Notes under the pieces: generated by a model
Database searches by the model: none
Told to the model about the DNA's origin: nothing
What the model saw: only the letters and a program-made list of their open reading frames with translations
Made by a program: the position numbers and the translations under genes
Assembly (NCBI GenBank): GCA_035498405.1
Contig: DATKAE010000084.1
Location: 169,687-233,686, forward strand
Length of the DNA stretch: 64,000 bases
Source: DATBFU01 sp035498405
GTDB taxonomy: Bacteria; Acidobacteriota; Thermoanaerobaculia; UBA5066; Gp7-AA6
Reading direction: 5' to 3'
Shown: piece by piece, positions 35,074 through 43,096 of the stretch
Layout: every line of letters starts with the position of its first letter
How positions within the stretch are numbered: position 1 is the stretch's first letter

Positions 35074-35662
35074 GCGCGAGCGGGTGCGCGCGTTCTTCGC
35101 CGTTCCGTCGGATCCGGGCTGGATCGACAGCGCTCGCGGTTTGCTCGACCGGATTCGCCCGACGCTGCCCGAGGCCTCCTGGACGCGGCCCGAAACCTGG
35201 CACCTGACGCTGCGCTTCCTGGGAGACGTCTCGCGGGAGTTTCTCGCGGCCTTCGGGGCCGAGGTCTCCCTTGCCGTCGCGGGCTGCGCTTCATTGGATC
35301 TCTCGACCGGAGCCGCCGTGGTCTTCCCCCCCCGCGGCCCCGCGAGGGTTCTGGGCGTGGGCTTCGGGCCGGAGGTCGCCGGGTTGTCCGGGCTCGTCGC
35401 CCAAGCGGAGCGGATCGGCACGCGCCTGGGGCTGGCACCCGAGCCTCGACCCTTCCATCCGCACGTCACCTTCGCGCGGCTGCGGCGCGGGTGGCCGGTC
35501 GAGGCGATCCGGCGCTTCTGCGAGCACGTCGGCGGGTGGACCTTCCCGGTCTGGCCGGTGCGGTCCTGCGCGGTCTACGAGAGCCGTCTGACCCCGCAGG
35601 GAGCGGTTCACACGCCGGTCTCCCGCTGGGATCTCGCCGCGCCGGCAGGCATCTCGGCATGA
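35066..35662 (+). CDS. thpR: RNA 2',3'-cyclic phosphodiesterase ThpR
   Basis: A 198-residue 2H-superfamily protein with both catalytic motifs, HLTLRFLG (~residue 46) and HVTFAR (~134), and the expected beta strands between them. It opens 2',3'-cyclic phosphates on RNA ends. The GTG start overlaps the end of cinA by eight bases. It often neighbours cinA in other genomes. Confidence 0.9.
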   Translation: MNERERVRAFFAVPSDPGWIDSARGLLDRIRPTLPEASWTRPETWHLTLRFLGDVSREFLAAFGAEVSLAVAGCASLDLSTGAAVVFPPRGPARVLGVGFGPEVAGLSGLVAQAERIGTRLGLAPEPRPFHPHVTFARLRRGWPVEAIRRFCEHVGGWTFPVWPVRSCAVYESRLTPQGAVHTPVSRWDLAAPAGISA

Positions 35663-36255
35663 ACGCCCGCACTCTCCTTCTCGTGCTCGCGGGCTACCTG
35701 CTCGGCTCCGTGTCCTTCGCGGTGCTCCTGGTGCGCCGGCGCACGGGACGCGACATCCGCGAGGAGGGCTCGGGAAACGCCGGCGCGACCAACGTCCTGC
35801 GCGCTCATGGAAAGGGTCTCGCGCTGGCGGTGGCGCTCGCCGACGCCGGCAAGGGAGCCGCCGCCGTTGCCTTGACTCGCCTGTTCACCGCGGATCCTCG
35901 CGTCGCGGCGGCGGCCGGCCTCGCGGCGATCGTGGGGCACGTCTTCCCGCTCTTCTACGGGTTTCGCGGGGGCAAGGGTGTCGCGACCGCCGTCGGCGCC
36001 TTCCTGGCTCTGGCGCCCCTGTCGACGCTCGTCTGTTTGGCGGTCTTCGCCTTGATCGTCGCCGGAACGCGCTACGTTTCGCTCGGCTCGGTCGTTTCGA
36101 TGTGTCTCTTGCCGCCGGTGGCGGGTCTGCTGTTCCACGCCCCGCGAGCGGTCGTCGTCGCCGCCGCGGGGGCCTCCGTTCTGATCGTCTTCAAGCACCT
36201 GGAGAACCTGAAGCGTCTGGCGCGCGGCGAGGAGCGGCGGCTGGGAGGCAAGTGA
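35659..36255 (+). CDS. plsY: Glycerol-3-phosphate acyltransferase PlsY
   Basis: A 198-residue five-helix membrane enzyme that acylates glycerol-3-phosphate using acyl-phosphate. The loop motifs are present: GSGNAGATNVLR (~residue 38), GHVFPLFYGFRGGKGVAT (~94), and VFKHLENLKRL near the end. ATGA overlap with thpR, GTGA overlap with gpsA; plsY plus gpsA provide the first steps of phospholipid synthesis. Confidence 0.96.
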   Translation: MNARTLLLVLAGYLLGSVSFAVLLVRRRTGRDIREEGSGNAGATNVLRAHGKGLALAVALADAGKGAAAVALTRLFTADPRVAAAAGLAAIVGHVFPLFYGFRGGKGVATAVGAFLALAPLSTLVCLAVFALIVAGTRYVSLGSVVSMCLLPPVAGLLFHAPRAVVVAAAGASVLIVFKHLENLKRLARGEERRLGGK

Positions 36256-37235
36256 GGCTCTCGGTGTTGGGCGCCGGGTCCTGGGGCACGGCGCTGGCGG
36301 TGCATTTCGCGCGGGCGGGTCTCGAGCCGCTCCTCTGGGGTCGCGACGCCGAGACCATGGCCATCCTCGGGCGGGACCGGCGCCACCCGCGAAGGCTGCT
36401 CGGACTCGAGGTGCCCGGCGAGGTGCGGATCGTTTCGGACTTGTCCGAAGCGCTCGCGTTCTCCGAGACGCTCGTTCTTTCCGTGCCCTGCGCCTCGATG
36501 CGGGCTCTGCTTCAGGCGACCCCGCCCTCCGCCGTCCGCCATCGCTTCGTCTCGACGGGCAAGGGAATCGAGGCGGAGACGGGAAAGCGCATGTCGGAGC
36601 TGATTCGAGAAGCACATCCCGGCGCCCAGGTGGCCGCGCTCTCGGGCCCGACGTTCGCCGACGGTGTCGCGAAGGGAGACCCGACCGCGGCGGTCATCGC
36701 GGCCGAGAACGAGACGTTCGCGCTCGAGCTTCAGTATCGCTTCTCGACCCCGCAGTTCCGCTTCTACACGTCCGCGGACCTGGTGGGCGTCGAACTGTGC
36801 GGGGCGCTCAAGAACGTGGTGGCCATCGCCGCCGGAATCGTTTCCGGGCTCGGGTTCGGCCACAACACGTTGGCCGCGCTCGTCACACGCGGCCTGGCGG
36901 AAATGGACCGGCTCGTTCGCGCGCAGGGCGGGCAGGCCCAGACGGTGCACGGACTGGCGGGGATCGGCGATCTGATGCTCACCTGCACCGGGCAACAGTC
37001 TCGAAATCGCCGCGTGGGGGAGGAGATCGGCCGCGGCCGCAAGCTCGCCGACGTCCTCGTCGAGATGCCCGAGGTGGCGGAGGGGGCACGGACCTGCATT
37101 GCGGTGCCGACCCTGGCCGCCCGATCCGGCGTGCAGACGCCCATCGCGGACGCGGTCGTGAAGGTTCTGTACGAGGATGTGCCCCCGAGGGAAGCGATCG
37201 ATCGGCTGATGACTCGCGCGCTGCGCGCGGAGTAG
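36252..37235 (+). CDS. gpsA: Glycerol-3-phosphate dehydrogenase [NAD(P)+]
   Basis: A 327-residue enzyme reducing dihydroxyacetone phosphate to sn-glycerol-3-phosphate for PlsY. NAD motif LGAGSWGTALAVHFA at the N-terminus, SGPTFADGVAKGDPTA, the catalytic Lys in CGALKNVVAIAAGI, GLGFGHNTLAALVTRGL, and GIGDLMLTCTGQQSRNRRVG. GTG start overlapping the plsY stop. Last gene of the operon; the neighbour is convergent after 19 bases. Confidence 0.96.
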   Translation: MRLSVLGAGSWGTALAVHFARAGLEPLLWGRDAETMAILGRDRRHPRRLLGLEVPGEVRIVSDLSEALAFSETLVLSVPCASMRALLQATPPSAVRHRFVSTGKGIEAETGKRMSELIREAHPGAQVAALSGPTFADGVAKGDPTAAVIAAENETFALELQYRFSTPQFRFYTSADLVGVELCGALKNVVAIAAGIVSGLGFGHNTLAALVTRGLAEMDRLVRAQGGQAQTVHGLAGIGDLMLTCTGQQSRNRRVGEEIGRGRKLADVLVEMPEVAEGARTCIAVPTLAARSGVQTPIADAVVKVLYEDVPPREAIDRLMTRALRAE

Positions 37236-37254
37236 GGCCCACGGCCCGGCACGC

Positions 37255-39252
37255 CTAGGAGGCCTTGCGCAGGGCCCGTTTCCGGTCGGCCTCCAGGACA
37301 CGGATCGGCAGCACGATGGCCTGTAGTCCGGCGAACTGAAGGCGCCGCTGAATCGCGAAGGCGGTCTCGTTGTGGAGGAGGCGGTAGTAGAACTTGTCGT
37401 TCTCGAAGACCAGCTGTCCCAGGTAAAAGATCGCGCGCGGGAACTCGCTCCGGATCTTCTCGCAGAGCTCGACGACCTGCTCCACGGCCTCCCGTCCGAT
37501 GGCATAGCGCATTTCCGCGCGGAACCCGAGACGGTGGGCGAAGTCCACGTATTTCTGCAGGTCGTCGATGGTCTGCTTCTTCAAGGCCTCGATCTCGGCC
37601 ACGCCCTTGAAGTGGGAGGAATCGATGACCCCGACCGAGACGAAGAGATAGTTCTTGTACTGCCGGGGGAAGAGGTTCTGCACCGAGAGGACCGTATGGA
37701 CTCCGAGTCCCGAGAAGCCGGACACGAGCATGACGGCGACCGCCTCCTCGCGCGGAATCGGCGTCTGAGGCTCCGGGTGCTGGCGGAGGGGAATGTTGAG
37801 CAGAGTGTCGTCGAGCCGCCGGAGCTGCTCCCGCACGCGCAGGTAGTGGCGCTTGACGAGGAAGGCGACCGTGACGAGAGACGTGGTCACGACGACCGTC
37901 AGCCAGCCGCCCTCCTGGAATTTCTCGTACACCGTGACGACGAGGATCGAGATGCAGAGCGAAAAGCCCGTCAGCATGAGGGCGAGGTTCCGCTTCCATC
38001 GCGGCGTGCCGCGGGCGCCGATCTCATGGCGAACCATTCCGAGCAGCGTCAGGGAGAAGGTGACGAAGACGTTGATGGCGTACATGACGAGAAGCCGCGA
38101 GACCGAGCCGTGCGTGTAGAGGAGGGTCGCGAAGGCGGCCAGGCCCATGAGCCAGATCCCGTTGTTGGTCACGAGCCGGTCGGAGAGCTGCGCGAAGCGG
38201 TGGGGCGCCCAGGAGTCCGTCGCCATGTTGGCGAGGATCCGCGGGCCGTCGAGGAAGCCCGTCTGCGCGGCGACGAAGAGCAGACACCCCGCGGCCACGA
38301 GTGTCAAGACGACGAGGAGGCTTCCCAGTCGGAAGCCCCCGACGCTCCAGGCGCCGAAAACCCTCTCGGCCAGCACGGCGTTCATGACCTTGTTGGGTAC
38401 CGGACGCGCGCCGGTCAGGAGGTAGCCGAACATGATGCCGCCGGCCGTGAACGCGAGCGACAGCGCCATGTAGAGCATCGTCTTCTTGGCGTTGGGCACG
38501 CGCGGTTCGCGGATGATCGGAATTCCGTTGGAGACGGCCTCGATGCCGGTGTAGGCGCCGCCACCCAGGGAGTAGGCGCGCAGGATGATCAGGAGGGTCG
38601 GTACCAGGCCAAGCGTCGTCACGGTGTCGCTCGCCTCGTGGATGGCTCCGGAAAAGACCTCGGGCAGCGCGAAGAAGCGCTGGGCGATCGCGGCGAGAAT
38701 CATGGTCGTGTGCGTCGCGACGAAGATCAGAAAGATCGGAACGAGGATCTGGACGCTTTCCTTGATGCCGCGCAGATTGAGGAGCACGAGCACCCCGAGG
38801 ATCGCCAGCTTCGAGCCGAAACGGTAGACGTGCCAGGAGGGGGGCAGGAAGCTGAAGATCTGATCGACGCCCGAGGCGGCCGAGGTCGAGATCGTCAGGA
38901 CGTAGTCCACGATCAGGGCACAGCCGGAGACGACTCCGAAACGGGGTCCCAGGAGCTTCGTGGCGACGAGATAGCCGCCGCCTCCCCCCGGGAAGAGCTC
39001 GATGACCTTGCTGTAGCAGGCCGAGATGATCAGGACCGTGCTCGCGATCATCAGCGCCAGGATCACGGCGAGGTAGGCATGCGAGCCCAAGGCGCGGAAC
39101 GCTTCCTCCGGACCGTAGGCCGAAGAGGAGAGCCCGTCGGCCCCGAGACCGACCCAGGCCAGGAAGGCGACCAGAGTCACGTGGTGGAAGACCCTCGGGT
39201 CCATCGGGTCCCGCGGCCTTCCCACCAGAACGTTCTTGAGAGTACTGGGCAA
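37255..39252 (-). CDS. APC-superfamily amino-acid/cation permease
   Basis: About 665 residues from a TTG at 39252. Roughly twelve membrane helices (to ~residue 450) begin with VAFLAWVGLGADGLSSSAYGPEEAF, with GGGGYLVATKLLGPRFG and SLGGGAYTGIEAVSNGIPII, as in APC permeases related to YdaO/KtrA-like and KUP-type proteins. The last ~200 residues are a soluble domain with UspA-like strands (FVSVGVIDSSHFKGVAEIE). The longer frame up to 39312 is rejected because a near-perfect promoter lies within it. An ATG at 39204 is the alternative start. It probably imports an amino acid or potassium. Confidence 0.8.
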   Translation of the reverse strand: MPSTLKNVLVGRPRDPMDPRVFHHVTLVAFLAWVGLGADGLSSSAYGPEEAFRALGSHAYLAVILALMIASTVLIISACYSKVIELFPGGGGGYLVATKLLGPRFGVVSGCALIVDYVLTISTSAASGVDQIFSFLPPSWHVYRFGSKLAILGVLVLLNLRGIKESVQILVPIFLIFVATHTTMILAAIAQRFFALPEVFSGAIHEASDTVTTLGLVPTLLIILRAYSLGGGAYTGIEAVSNGIPIIREPRVPNAKKTMLYMALSLAFTAGGIMFGYLLTGARPVPNKVMNAVLAERVFGAWSVGGFRLGSLLVVLTLVAAGCLLFVAAQTGFLDGPRILANMATDSWAPHRFAQLSDRLVTNNGIWLMGLAAFATLLYTHGSVSRLLVMYAINVFVTFSLTLLGMVRHEIGARGTPRWKRNLALMLTGFSLCISILVVTVYEKFQEGGWLTVVVTTSLVTVAFLVKRHYLRVREQLRRLDDTLLNIPLRQHPEPQTPIPREEAVAVMLVSGFSGLGVHTVLSVQNLFPRQYKNYLFVSVGVIDSSHFKGVAEIEALKKQTIDDLQKYVDFAHRLGFRAEMRYAIGREAVEQVVELCEKIRSEFPRAIFYLGQLVFENDKFYYRLLHNETAFAIQRRLQFAGLQAIVLPIRVLEADRKRALRKAS

Positions 39253-39282
39253 AGCTTCGGCCCCGCGAGGGGCCGTCCCGCG
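39253..39282 (-). promoter_or_regulatory. Hairpin in the leader of the APC permease
   Basis: On the minus strand GGCCCC, a four-base TCGC loop and GGGGCC, between the -10 element and the TTG start. It could influence translation initiation from the weak start codon. Confidence 0.4.
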
Positions 39283-39312
39283 ATTATCCGAGACGCGTTC
39301 CGGCACTGTCAA
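39283..39312 (-). promoter_or_regulatory. Canonical sigma70 promoter of the APC permease
   Basis: On the minus strand TTGACA (39312-39307), an 18-nt spacer and GATAAT (39288-39283). Confidence 0.75.
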
Positions 39313-39493
39313 ACGGCCGCCGCGGTGATAGGGTCGTCTCCTTCTCGGTCGAGCGGCCGTCGGGCGGAAATCGATCGGTCCGGCGGCGCGGCCCTGGACG
39401 GCCGACGAGGGATCAGGTCATTCGACCCGGCGCTCGCGCCCGGCCGGTGCCGGCATACCGCAATCTCGCGGTCTGCCCAGGGGAGGGGTTCGC

Positions 39494-39796
39494 ATGAGGA
39501 AGATCTCGGCTCTTTCACTGGTCGCGGCTCTCTGCATGGCCGCCGTCTCGATCGCTGTCGGCGACCAGATGGACGACAAGCCCATGGAAGGCAGGGTCAC
39601 GAAGGCCGACAAGGCGTCGAGGACGATGACCGTCAAGGATGCCGCTGGCAAGGAATCGACCCTCTACTGGAACGACGCGACGAAGGTCGAGGGCGGCGAG
39701 CTGAAGGAAGGCGCCACGGTCCACTACAAGGCGATCGAGAAGGACGGCAAGTGGTGGGCGACGTGGGTCCACGTCGGCCCGATACCCAAGATGTGA
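39494..39796 (+). CDS. Small exported protein of unknown function
   Basis: A 100-residue precursor: signal peptide MRKISALSLVAALCMAAVS ending near VGD, then a ~75-residue charged domain rich in Lys, Asp and Thr with alternating strands (EGRVTKADKASRTMTVKDA, STLYWNDATKVEGGELKEGA) that suggests a small beta-barrel of the DUF5666/OB type. GGGGAGG precedes the ATG. Probably periplasmic; function unknown. Confidence 0.75.
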   Translation: MRKISALSLVAALCMAAVSIAVGDQMDDKPMEGRVTKADKASRTMTVKDAAGKESTLYWNDATKVEGGELKEGATVHYKAIEKDGKWWATWVHVGPIPKM

Positions 39797-39803
39797 CGGG
39801 AGG

Positions 39804-39827
39804 GGGAAGGAGGCGGCTCGCCTTCCC
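39804..39827. terminator. Stem-loop after the small exported gene
   Basis: GGGAAGG/CCTTCCC stem with a ten-base loop, eight bases past the stop; no clear T tract. Confidence 0.35.
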
Positions 39828-39838
39828 TCGTCCGTCAA

Positions 39839-39858
39839 CTATATCAGGATTGATATAG
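39839..39858. repeat. Perfect AT-rich inverted repeat between convergent genes
   Basis: CTATATCA, GGAT, TGATATAG: a perfect 8-bp palindrome with a four-base centre, AT-rich in a very GC-rich region. It looks like a dimeric-regulator operator but lies between two convergent gene ends. Confidence 0.7.
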
Positions 39859-39876
39859 GTCGGGCCGGAGCGCCGG

Positions 39877-40434
39877 TCAGAAGGTCTCGGCCTCCTTCTT
39901 CAGGCGCTCTTGCCTCTGCTTGTCCTGCTGCTCCAGGTAGCTGTTCAGAAAGATCGTGGCGGAACCTCGCTCGAGGGAGTCGCCGTATCGCTCGAGAGAG
40001 ACGGTGACCTTTCGGCCGTCCCAGTGCAGGATCTCGTCGTCGAACCGCGTGCCCGTGCGCGTTGTGACACGCGTGGTCTCGAGACGCGCCGGTTCCCCGT
40101 ACTTGACCAGAAACACCTCGCGGAGCTTCTCGTAGTCCTCCGCGGCGAAGAACAGACTGACCCCGACGAACGAGTCGTCCTGAAAGAGAAAGACGTCGTC
40201 GACCGAGACGCCGTTCGCCTGAAAGCCGCTGCCCTCGCAGGTTCGCTGGCCGGGTTCGTGGTCGCGCGTCGCGGGCTTGCATCCGGTCAGCAGGATCTGG
40301 CCTTCGAACTCGGCATACGGCGTTCCGAACGGAATCTTCTTGTAGGCGGTGGGTTCCTTGTCCCAGACGGGCGAGGGCGTGGGTGCTCTGACGGCGACAG
40401 CGAGCGGGACCAGGAGCAGAAGCAACGGCTTCAC
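39877..40434 (-). CDS. Exported hypothetical protein
   Basis: A 185-residue precursor from GTG, with GGAGGAAGG upstream. Signal peptide of ~16 residues, then a globular domain (IPFGTPYAEFEGQI; FLFQDDSFVGVSLFFAAEDYEKLREVFLVKYGEP) resembling small periplasmic proteins that track ligand or lysozyme-inhibitor folds, and a charged helical C-terminus (EQQDKQRQERLKKEAE). Two cysteines could form a disulfide. Family not recognised. Confidence 0.7.
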   Translation of the reverse strand: MKPLLLLLVPLAVAVRAPTPSPVWDKEPTAYKKIPFGTPYAEFEGQILLTGCKPATRDHEPGQRTCEGSGFQANGVSVDDVFLFQDDSFVGVSLFFAAEDYEKLREVFLVKYGEPARLETTRVTTRTGTRFDDEILHWDGRKVTVSLERYGDSLERGSATIFLNSYLEQQDKQRQERLKKEAETF

Positions 40435-40572
40435 GGGCCTTCCTCCGCTTCACCTCGTACAGTGGTGACCCCAACGGAACTCATTTGGAACCAAGTTGAC
40501 CGATTCCTGCACGGTTTGCAAGCGGTGTGCGAGGCGGCTTGAGCGGACAGCCGCCGGGACTGCGTGCCGTTG

Positions 40573-41637
40573 TTACGCGGCTCCGGATTCAAGCGACGAC
40601 CCGTTGAGCATGAGCACGATCTTGCCGGTCACGCCGCCCTTCTCGAGCAGCTCCTGCGCGCGTCTGGCCTCGGCGAGAGGCAATCGCTGCGCGATGAGCG
40701 GCTTGATCTTCTTCTGCTGAAGGAGGCCGAACAGGGCGATCAAGTCCTGTCGAAAGAACTCCGGCTTCAGCCGCTTGAGCGTCTGGATGCTGTAGGGGAC
40801 CACCCGCTTCCGGCCCGGGAGAAGCCAGCCGCCGGCGATGTACAACGTGAAGACGGCGGTTCCACCAAAGCGTTGACGACGGCCTGGCCGACCGGAAGCC
40901 AATCCCTCCCCACGGAGGGAGGAAGTATTGCCATAGCCCACTACCCTTCCGCCAGGACGGAGAGCCTTGCGAGACTGCCAGAGGTGTGCGCCACCGATGG
41001 GGTCGAAGACGGCGTCCACGCCGCCGCTCGCGAGGCGGTGGATTTCCGTCACGAAGTCGAGATGGTAGTCGATCGGGACAGCGCCCAGCTCCGAGACGGC
41101 CGGCGCGCTTCGCGGTGAGCAGGTGCCGTACATCTCCAGCCCGGCGAGGCGCCCGAGCTGCAAGAGCGCCGTGCCGACCCCGCCTGCCGCGCCGTGGATC
41201 AACGCGCGCTGGCCCGCTCGGACCTCGGCGGAACGATGCAGCATCTGGTACGCCGTGATGTAGTTCAGCACGAGACTGACGGCCTCGGCGGCGTCCAGCC
41301 CGGACGGCACCGGAACCAGTTCACGTTGCGGCAGGCAGATGAGCTCGGCGTACGCACCGTGGATCGGCAGCGCGGCAACGATCTGGCCTGGCTCGATCCC
41401 AGAGACGCCGCCGCCGAGCCGATCCACCACGCCCACCAGGTCCCACCCCGGCGTGAACGGTACCGGGGGCGTTTCGGGATGAACGCCTTCGCGCGCCATG
41501 ACGTCGGGCAGGGAGACGCCCGCGGCCAGCACTCTCACTCGCGCTTCACCGTCCTTCGGCTCGGGGCACTCTTCTTCGACCAGCTGGAGTGCGTCGGGCC
41601 CGCCGTAGTGAGTGACGATGACGCGGGTATGTCTCAT
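40573..41637 (-). CDS. Medium-chain dehydrogenase/quinone reductase, possible integron cassette gene
   Basis: A 354-residue MDR protein without the structural zinc cysteines. N-terminal GroES-like part (VTHYGGPDALQL; PDVMAREGVHP; FTPGWDLVGVV) and a Rossmann part with the NADPH motif GAAGGVGTALLQLGRLAG near residue 150. It would reduce quinones or enones with NADPH. AAAGAAGAGG precedes the ATG. It begins 39 bases after the R' end of an attC-like site on the same strand, the position of the gene in an integron cassette. No convincing attC was found after its stop. Confidence 0.85.
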   Translation of the reverse strand: MRHTRVIVTHYGGPDALQLVEEECPEPKDGEARVRVLAAGVSLPDVMAREGVHPETPPVPFTPGWDLVGVVDRLGGGVSGIEPGQIVAALPIHGAYAELICLPQRELVPVPSGLDAAEAVSLVLNYITAYQMLHRSAEVRAGQRALIHGAAGGVGTALLQLGRLAGLEMYGTCSPRSAPAVSELGAVPIDYHLDFVTEIHRLASGGVDAVFDPIGGAHLWQSRKALRPGGRVVGYGNTSSLRGEGLASGRPGRRQRFGGTAVFTLYIAGGWLLPGRKRVVPYSIQTLKRLKPEFFRQDLIALFGLLQQKKIKPLIAQRLPLAEARRAQELLEKGGVTGKIVLMLNGSSLESGAA

Positions 41638-41676
41638 GGACCTCTTCTTTCCCTACCGGGAACTCGAGCGTGAGCG

Positions 41677-41752
41677 GCCTAACGGGCTGCGCATCACCGG
41701 CGAGCGACGAAGCGAAGCGCGCGAGCGCGTCTGGTGCATGCGCACGTTTGGC
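41677..41752 (-). mobile_element. Integron attC-like recombination site
   Basis: Read on the minus strand: an R''-like GCCAAAC (41752-41746), L'' TGCGCATGCACC, a ~34-base variable centre that can pair internally, L' GGTGATGCGCA, and R' GTTAGGC (41683-41677), a perfect GTTRRRY. The two inner arms pair along 11 bp with exactly one unpaired base on the L'' side, the extrahelical-base feature that sets attC polarity. Length 76 nt is normal. R'' departs from RYYYAAC at one position. No integrase gene is in the window. Confidence 0.65.
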
Positions 41753-41791
41753 AGCTGTTGTTTCGCGAGGCTCATTGTGAAAAAAACGGTT

Positions 41792-41866
41792 TGGCGGCCC
41801 CAACGGGACTCGAACCCGTGCCGCGGCCTTGAAAGAGCCGTGTCCTAACCACTAGACGATGGGGCC
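41792..41866 (-). tRNA. tRNA-Glu (anticodon TTC)
   Basis: A 75-nt cloverleaf with 7-bp acceptor stem, D-arm TCTAGTGGTTAGGA, anticodon loop CTTTCAA, T-loop TTCGAGT, discriminator G and encoded CCA. A run of seven T follows the 3' end on the minus strand within 6-12 bases and may end transcription. The attC-like site starts 39 bases downstream. Confidence 0.95.
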
Positions 41867-41931
41867 CTGATCCGGCAAGAAGATAGCACCTGTGTCGAGC
41901 GGCCGAGGGTCTTGCCGGGGCGTGAGGACGC

Positions 41932-43035
41932 TCAGAGGACGTCGACCGCCGCCGTTCTCATCAGTTCCGGTCGCGGCGTCACGCCGAGGCCGGGGGCGAT
42001 CGAGGAGGCCAGGCGGCCGTTCTTCCTCTGGGGAGCGCCTTCGGCGGTGCTCACGGTGACGTAGGTGTTGAAGTCGGTCGCCGTGAACAGGAATTGCGTC
42101 GGCGTCGAATGGGCGAGATGCGCGATGGCGGCGGTCGTCACGTCCCCGCCCCAGGTGTCTTCGATCGTCATGGCGATGCCCAGACTGACGCAGAGGTCCC
42201 GCATCTGCCGCGCGCGGGTCAGGCCGCCGAGCTTGCTGATCTTGATGTTCACGACATCCATCGCGCCATCCGCTCCGGCCCGGAGGAGCGCCGGCAACCC
42301 GTCGATCGTCTCGTCGAGGACGAAGGGCAGATCCGTCCGGCGCCGGACCGAGAGGCATTCTTCGTAGGTCAGACAGGGCTGCTCGATGTAGACGTCGAGG
42401 TCGCGGACCGCCCGCACGACGCGCGCGGCCTCGTGCGGCAGCCAGCCGGTGTTGGCGTCGGCCACGAGGACGTCGCCGGGCTCGAGCGCCTGGCGCACGG
42501 CCTGGATTCGCTCGACGTCGACGTCTGGATCGCCTCCCACCTTGAGCTGGAAGCGGCGGTAGCCTTCGCCGCGGTAACCCGCCACCTTCCGGGCCATCTC
42601 CTCCGGCGTCTCCTGCGAAATCGCGCGGTAAAGGACGAAGTCGTCGCCGTAGCGGCCTCCGAGCAGCGCCGCGACCGGCAGGCCGGCGGCCTGGCCCAGG
42701 ATGTCCCAGCAGGCCACGTCGATTCCAGCCTTGACGTACGGGTGGCCCTTCAGCAAAGCGTCCATGCGGCGGTTCAGGCGCTCGAGCTGCCGCGGATCCT
42801 CGCCCAGGAGATTCGGCGCGAGGACGGCGAGACCCGCGCGCACCCCCTCCGCGTACGCCGGCAGGTAGGCCGGTCCCAGAGGACAGACCTCCCCGTGCCC
42901 GACAAGCCCCGCGTCCGTCTCGACGCGTACCAGTGTGCTATCGAAGAGGGAGACCGACTTGCCTCCCGACCAGGCGTATCGCCCTTCCCGGAGCGGCAGT
43001 TCCACGCGGTAAGCGGCGATCCGTCGAATTCTCAT
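41932..43035 (-). CDS. Enolase-superfamily (MLE subgroup) racemase/epimerase/dehydratase
   Basis: A 367-residue enzyme with an N-terminal capping domain (RIAAYRVELPLREG) and a C-terminal barrel. Metal ligands are visible as VADANTGW (Asp), YIEQPC (Glu) and VLDETIDG; the general-base lysines fall in FQLKVGG and in KISKLGG. The MLE subgroup includes dipeptide epimerases, muconate cycloisomerase and hydroxyproline-betaine or cis-3-hydroxyproline enzymes; the Gln in FQLK and the C-terminal SIAPGLGVTP favour the proline-type groups, tentatively. TAGAGT lies 7 nt before the ATG. Confidence 0.85.
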   Translation of the reverse strand: MRIRRIAAYRVELPLREGRYAWSGGKSVSLFDSTLVRVETDAGLVGHGEVCPLGPAYLPAYAEGVRAGLAVLAPNLLGEDPRQLERLNRRMDALLKGHPYVKAGIDVACWDILGQAAGLPVAALLGGRYGDDFVLYRAISQETPEEMARKVAGYRGEGYRRFQLKVGGDPDVDVERIQAVRQALEPGDVLVADANTGWLPHEAARVVRAVRDLDVYIEQPCLTYEECLSVRRRTDLPFVLDETIDGLPALLRAGADGAMDVVNIKISKLGGLTRARQMRDLCVSLGIAMTIEDTWGGDVTTAAIAHLAHSTPTQFLFTATDFNTYVTVSTAEGAPQRKNGRLASSIAPGLGVTPRPELMRTAAVDVL

Positions 43036-43042
43036 GGGCGCG

Positions 43043-43048
43043 ACTCTA
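43043..43048 (-). promoter_or_regulatory. -10 element before the enolase-superfamily gene
   Basis: TAGAGT on the minus strand, 7 nt before the ATG at 43035; no Shine-Dalgarno sequence. Confidence 0.5.
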
Positions 43049-43082
43049 ACGCAACGAACCGCCGCGCCCGCGCCGGCTGCGC

Positions 43083-43088
43083 TAGGAT
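43083..43088 (+). promoter_or_regulatory. -10 element before the TauE/SafE gene
   Basis: TAGGAT ends 8 nt before the GTG at 43097; no Shine-Dalgarno sequence. It is divergent from the element at 43043. Confidence 0.5.
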
Positions 43089-43096
43089 GATCGGAC

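Noticed and set aside
37372..39858. An 828-residue open frame antisense to the APC permease
   Set aside because: Asp/Glu/Arg-rich shadow typical of GC-rich antisense frames; the opposite strand encodes a membrane protein with conserved motifs.
40450..40572. A second attC site after the quinone-reductase gene, which would complete a cassette
   Set aside because: Only a GCGTAAC near the stop and weak pairing were found; no GTTRRRY end with matching inner arms.
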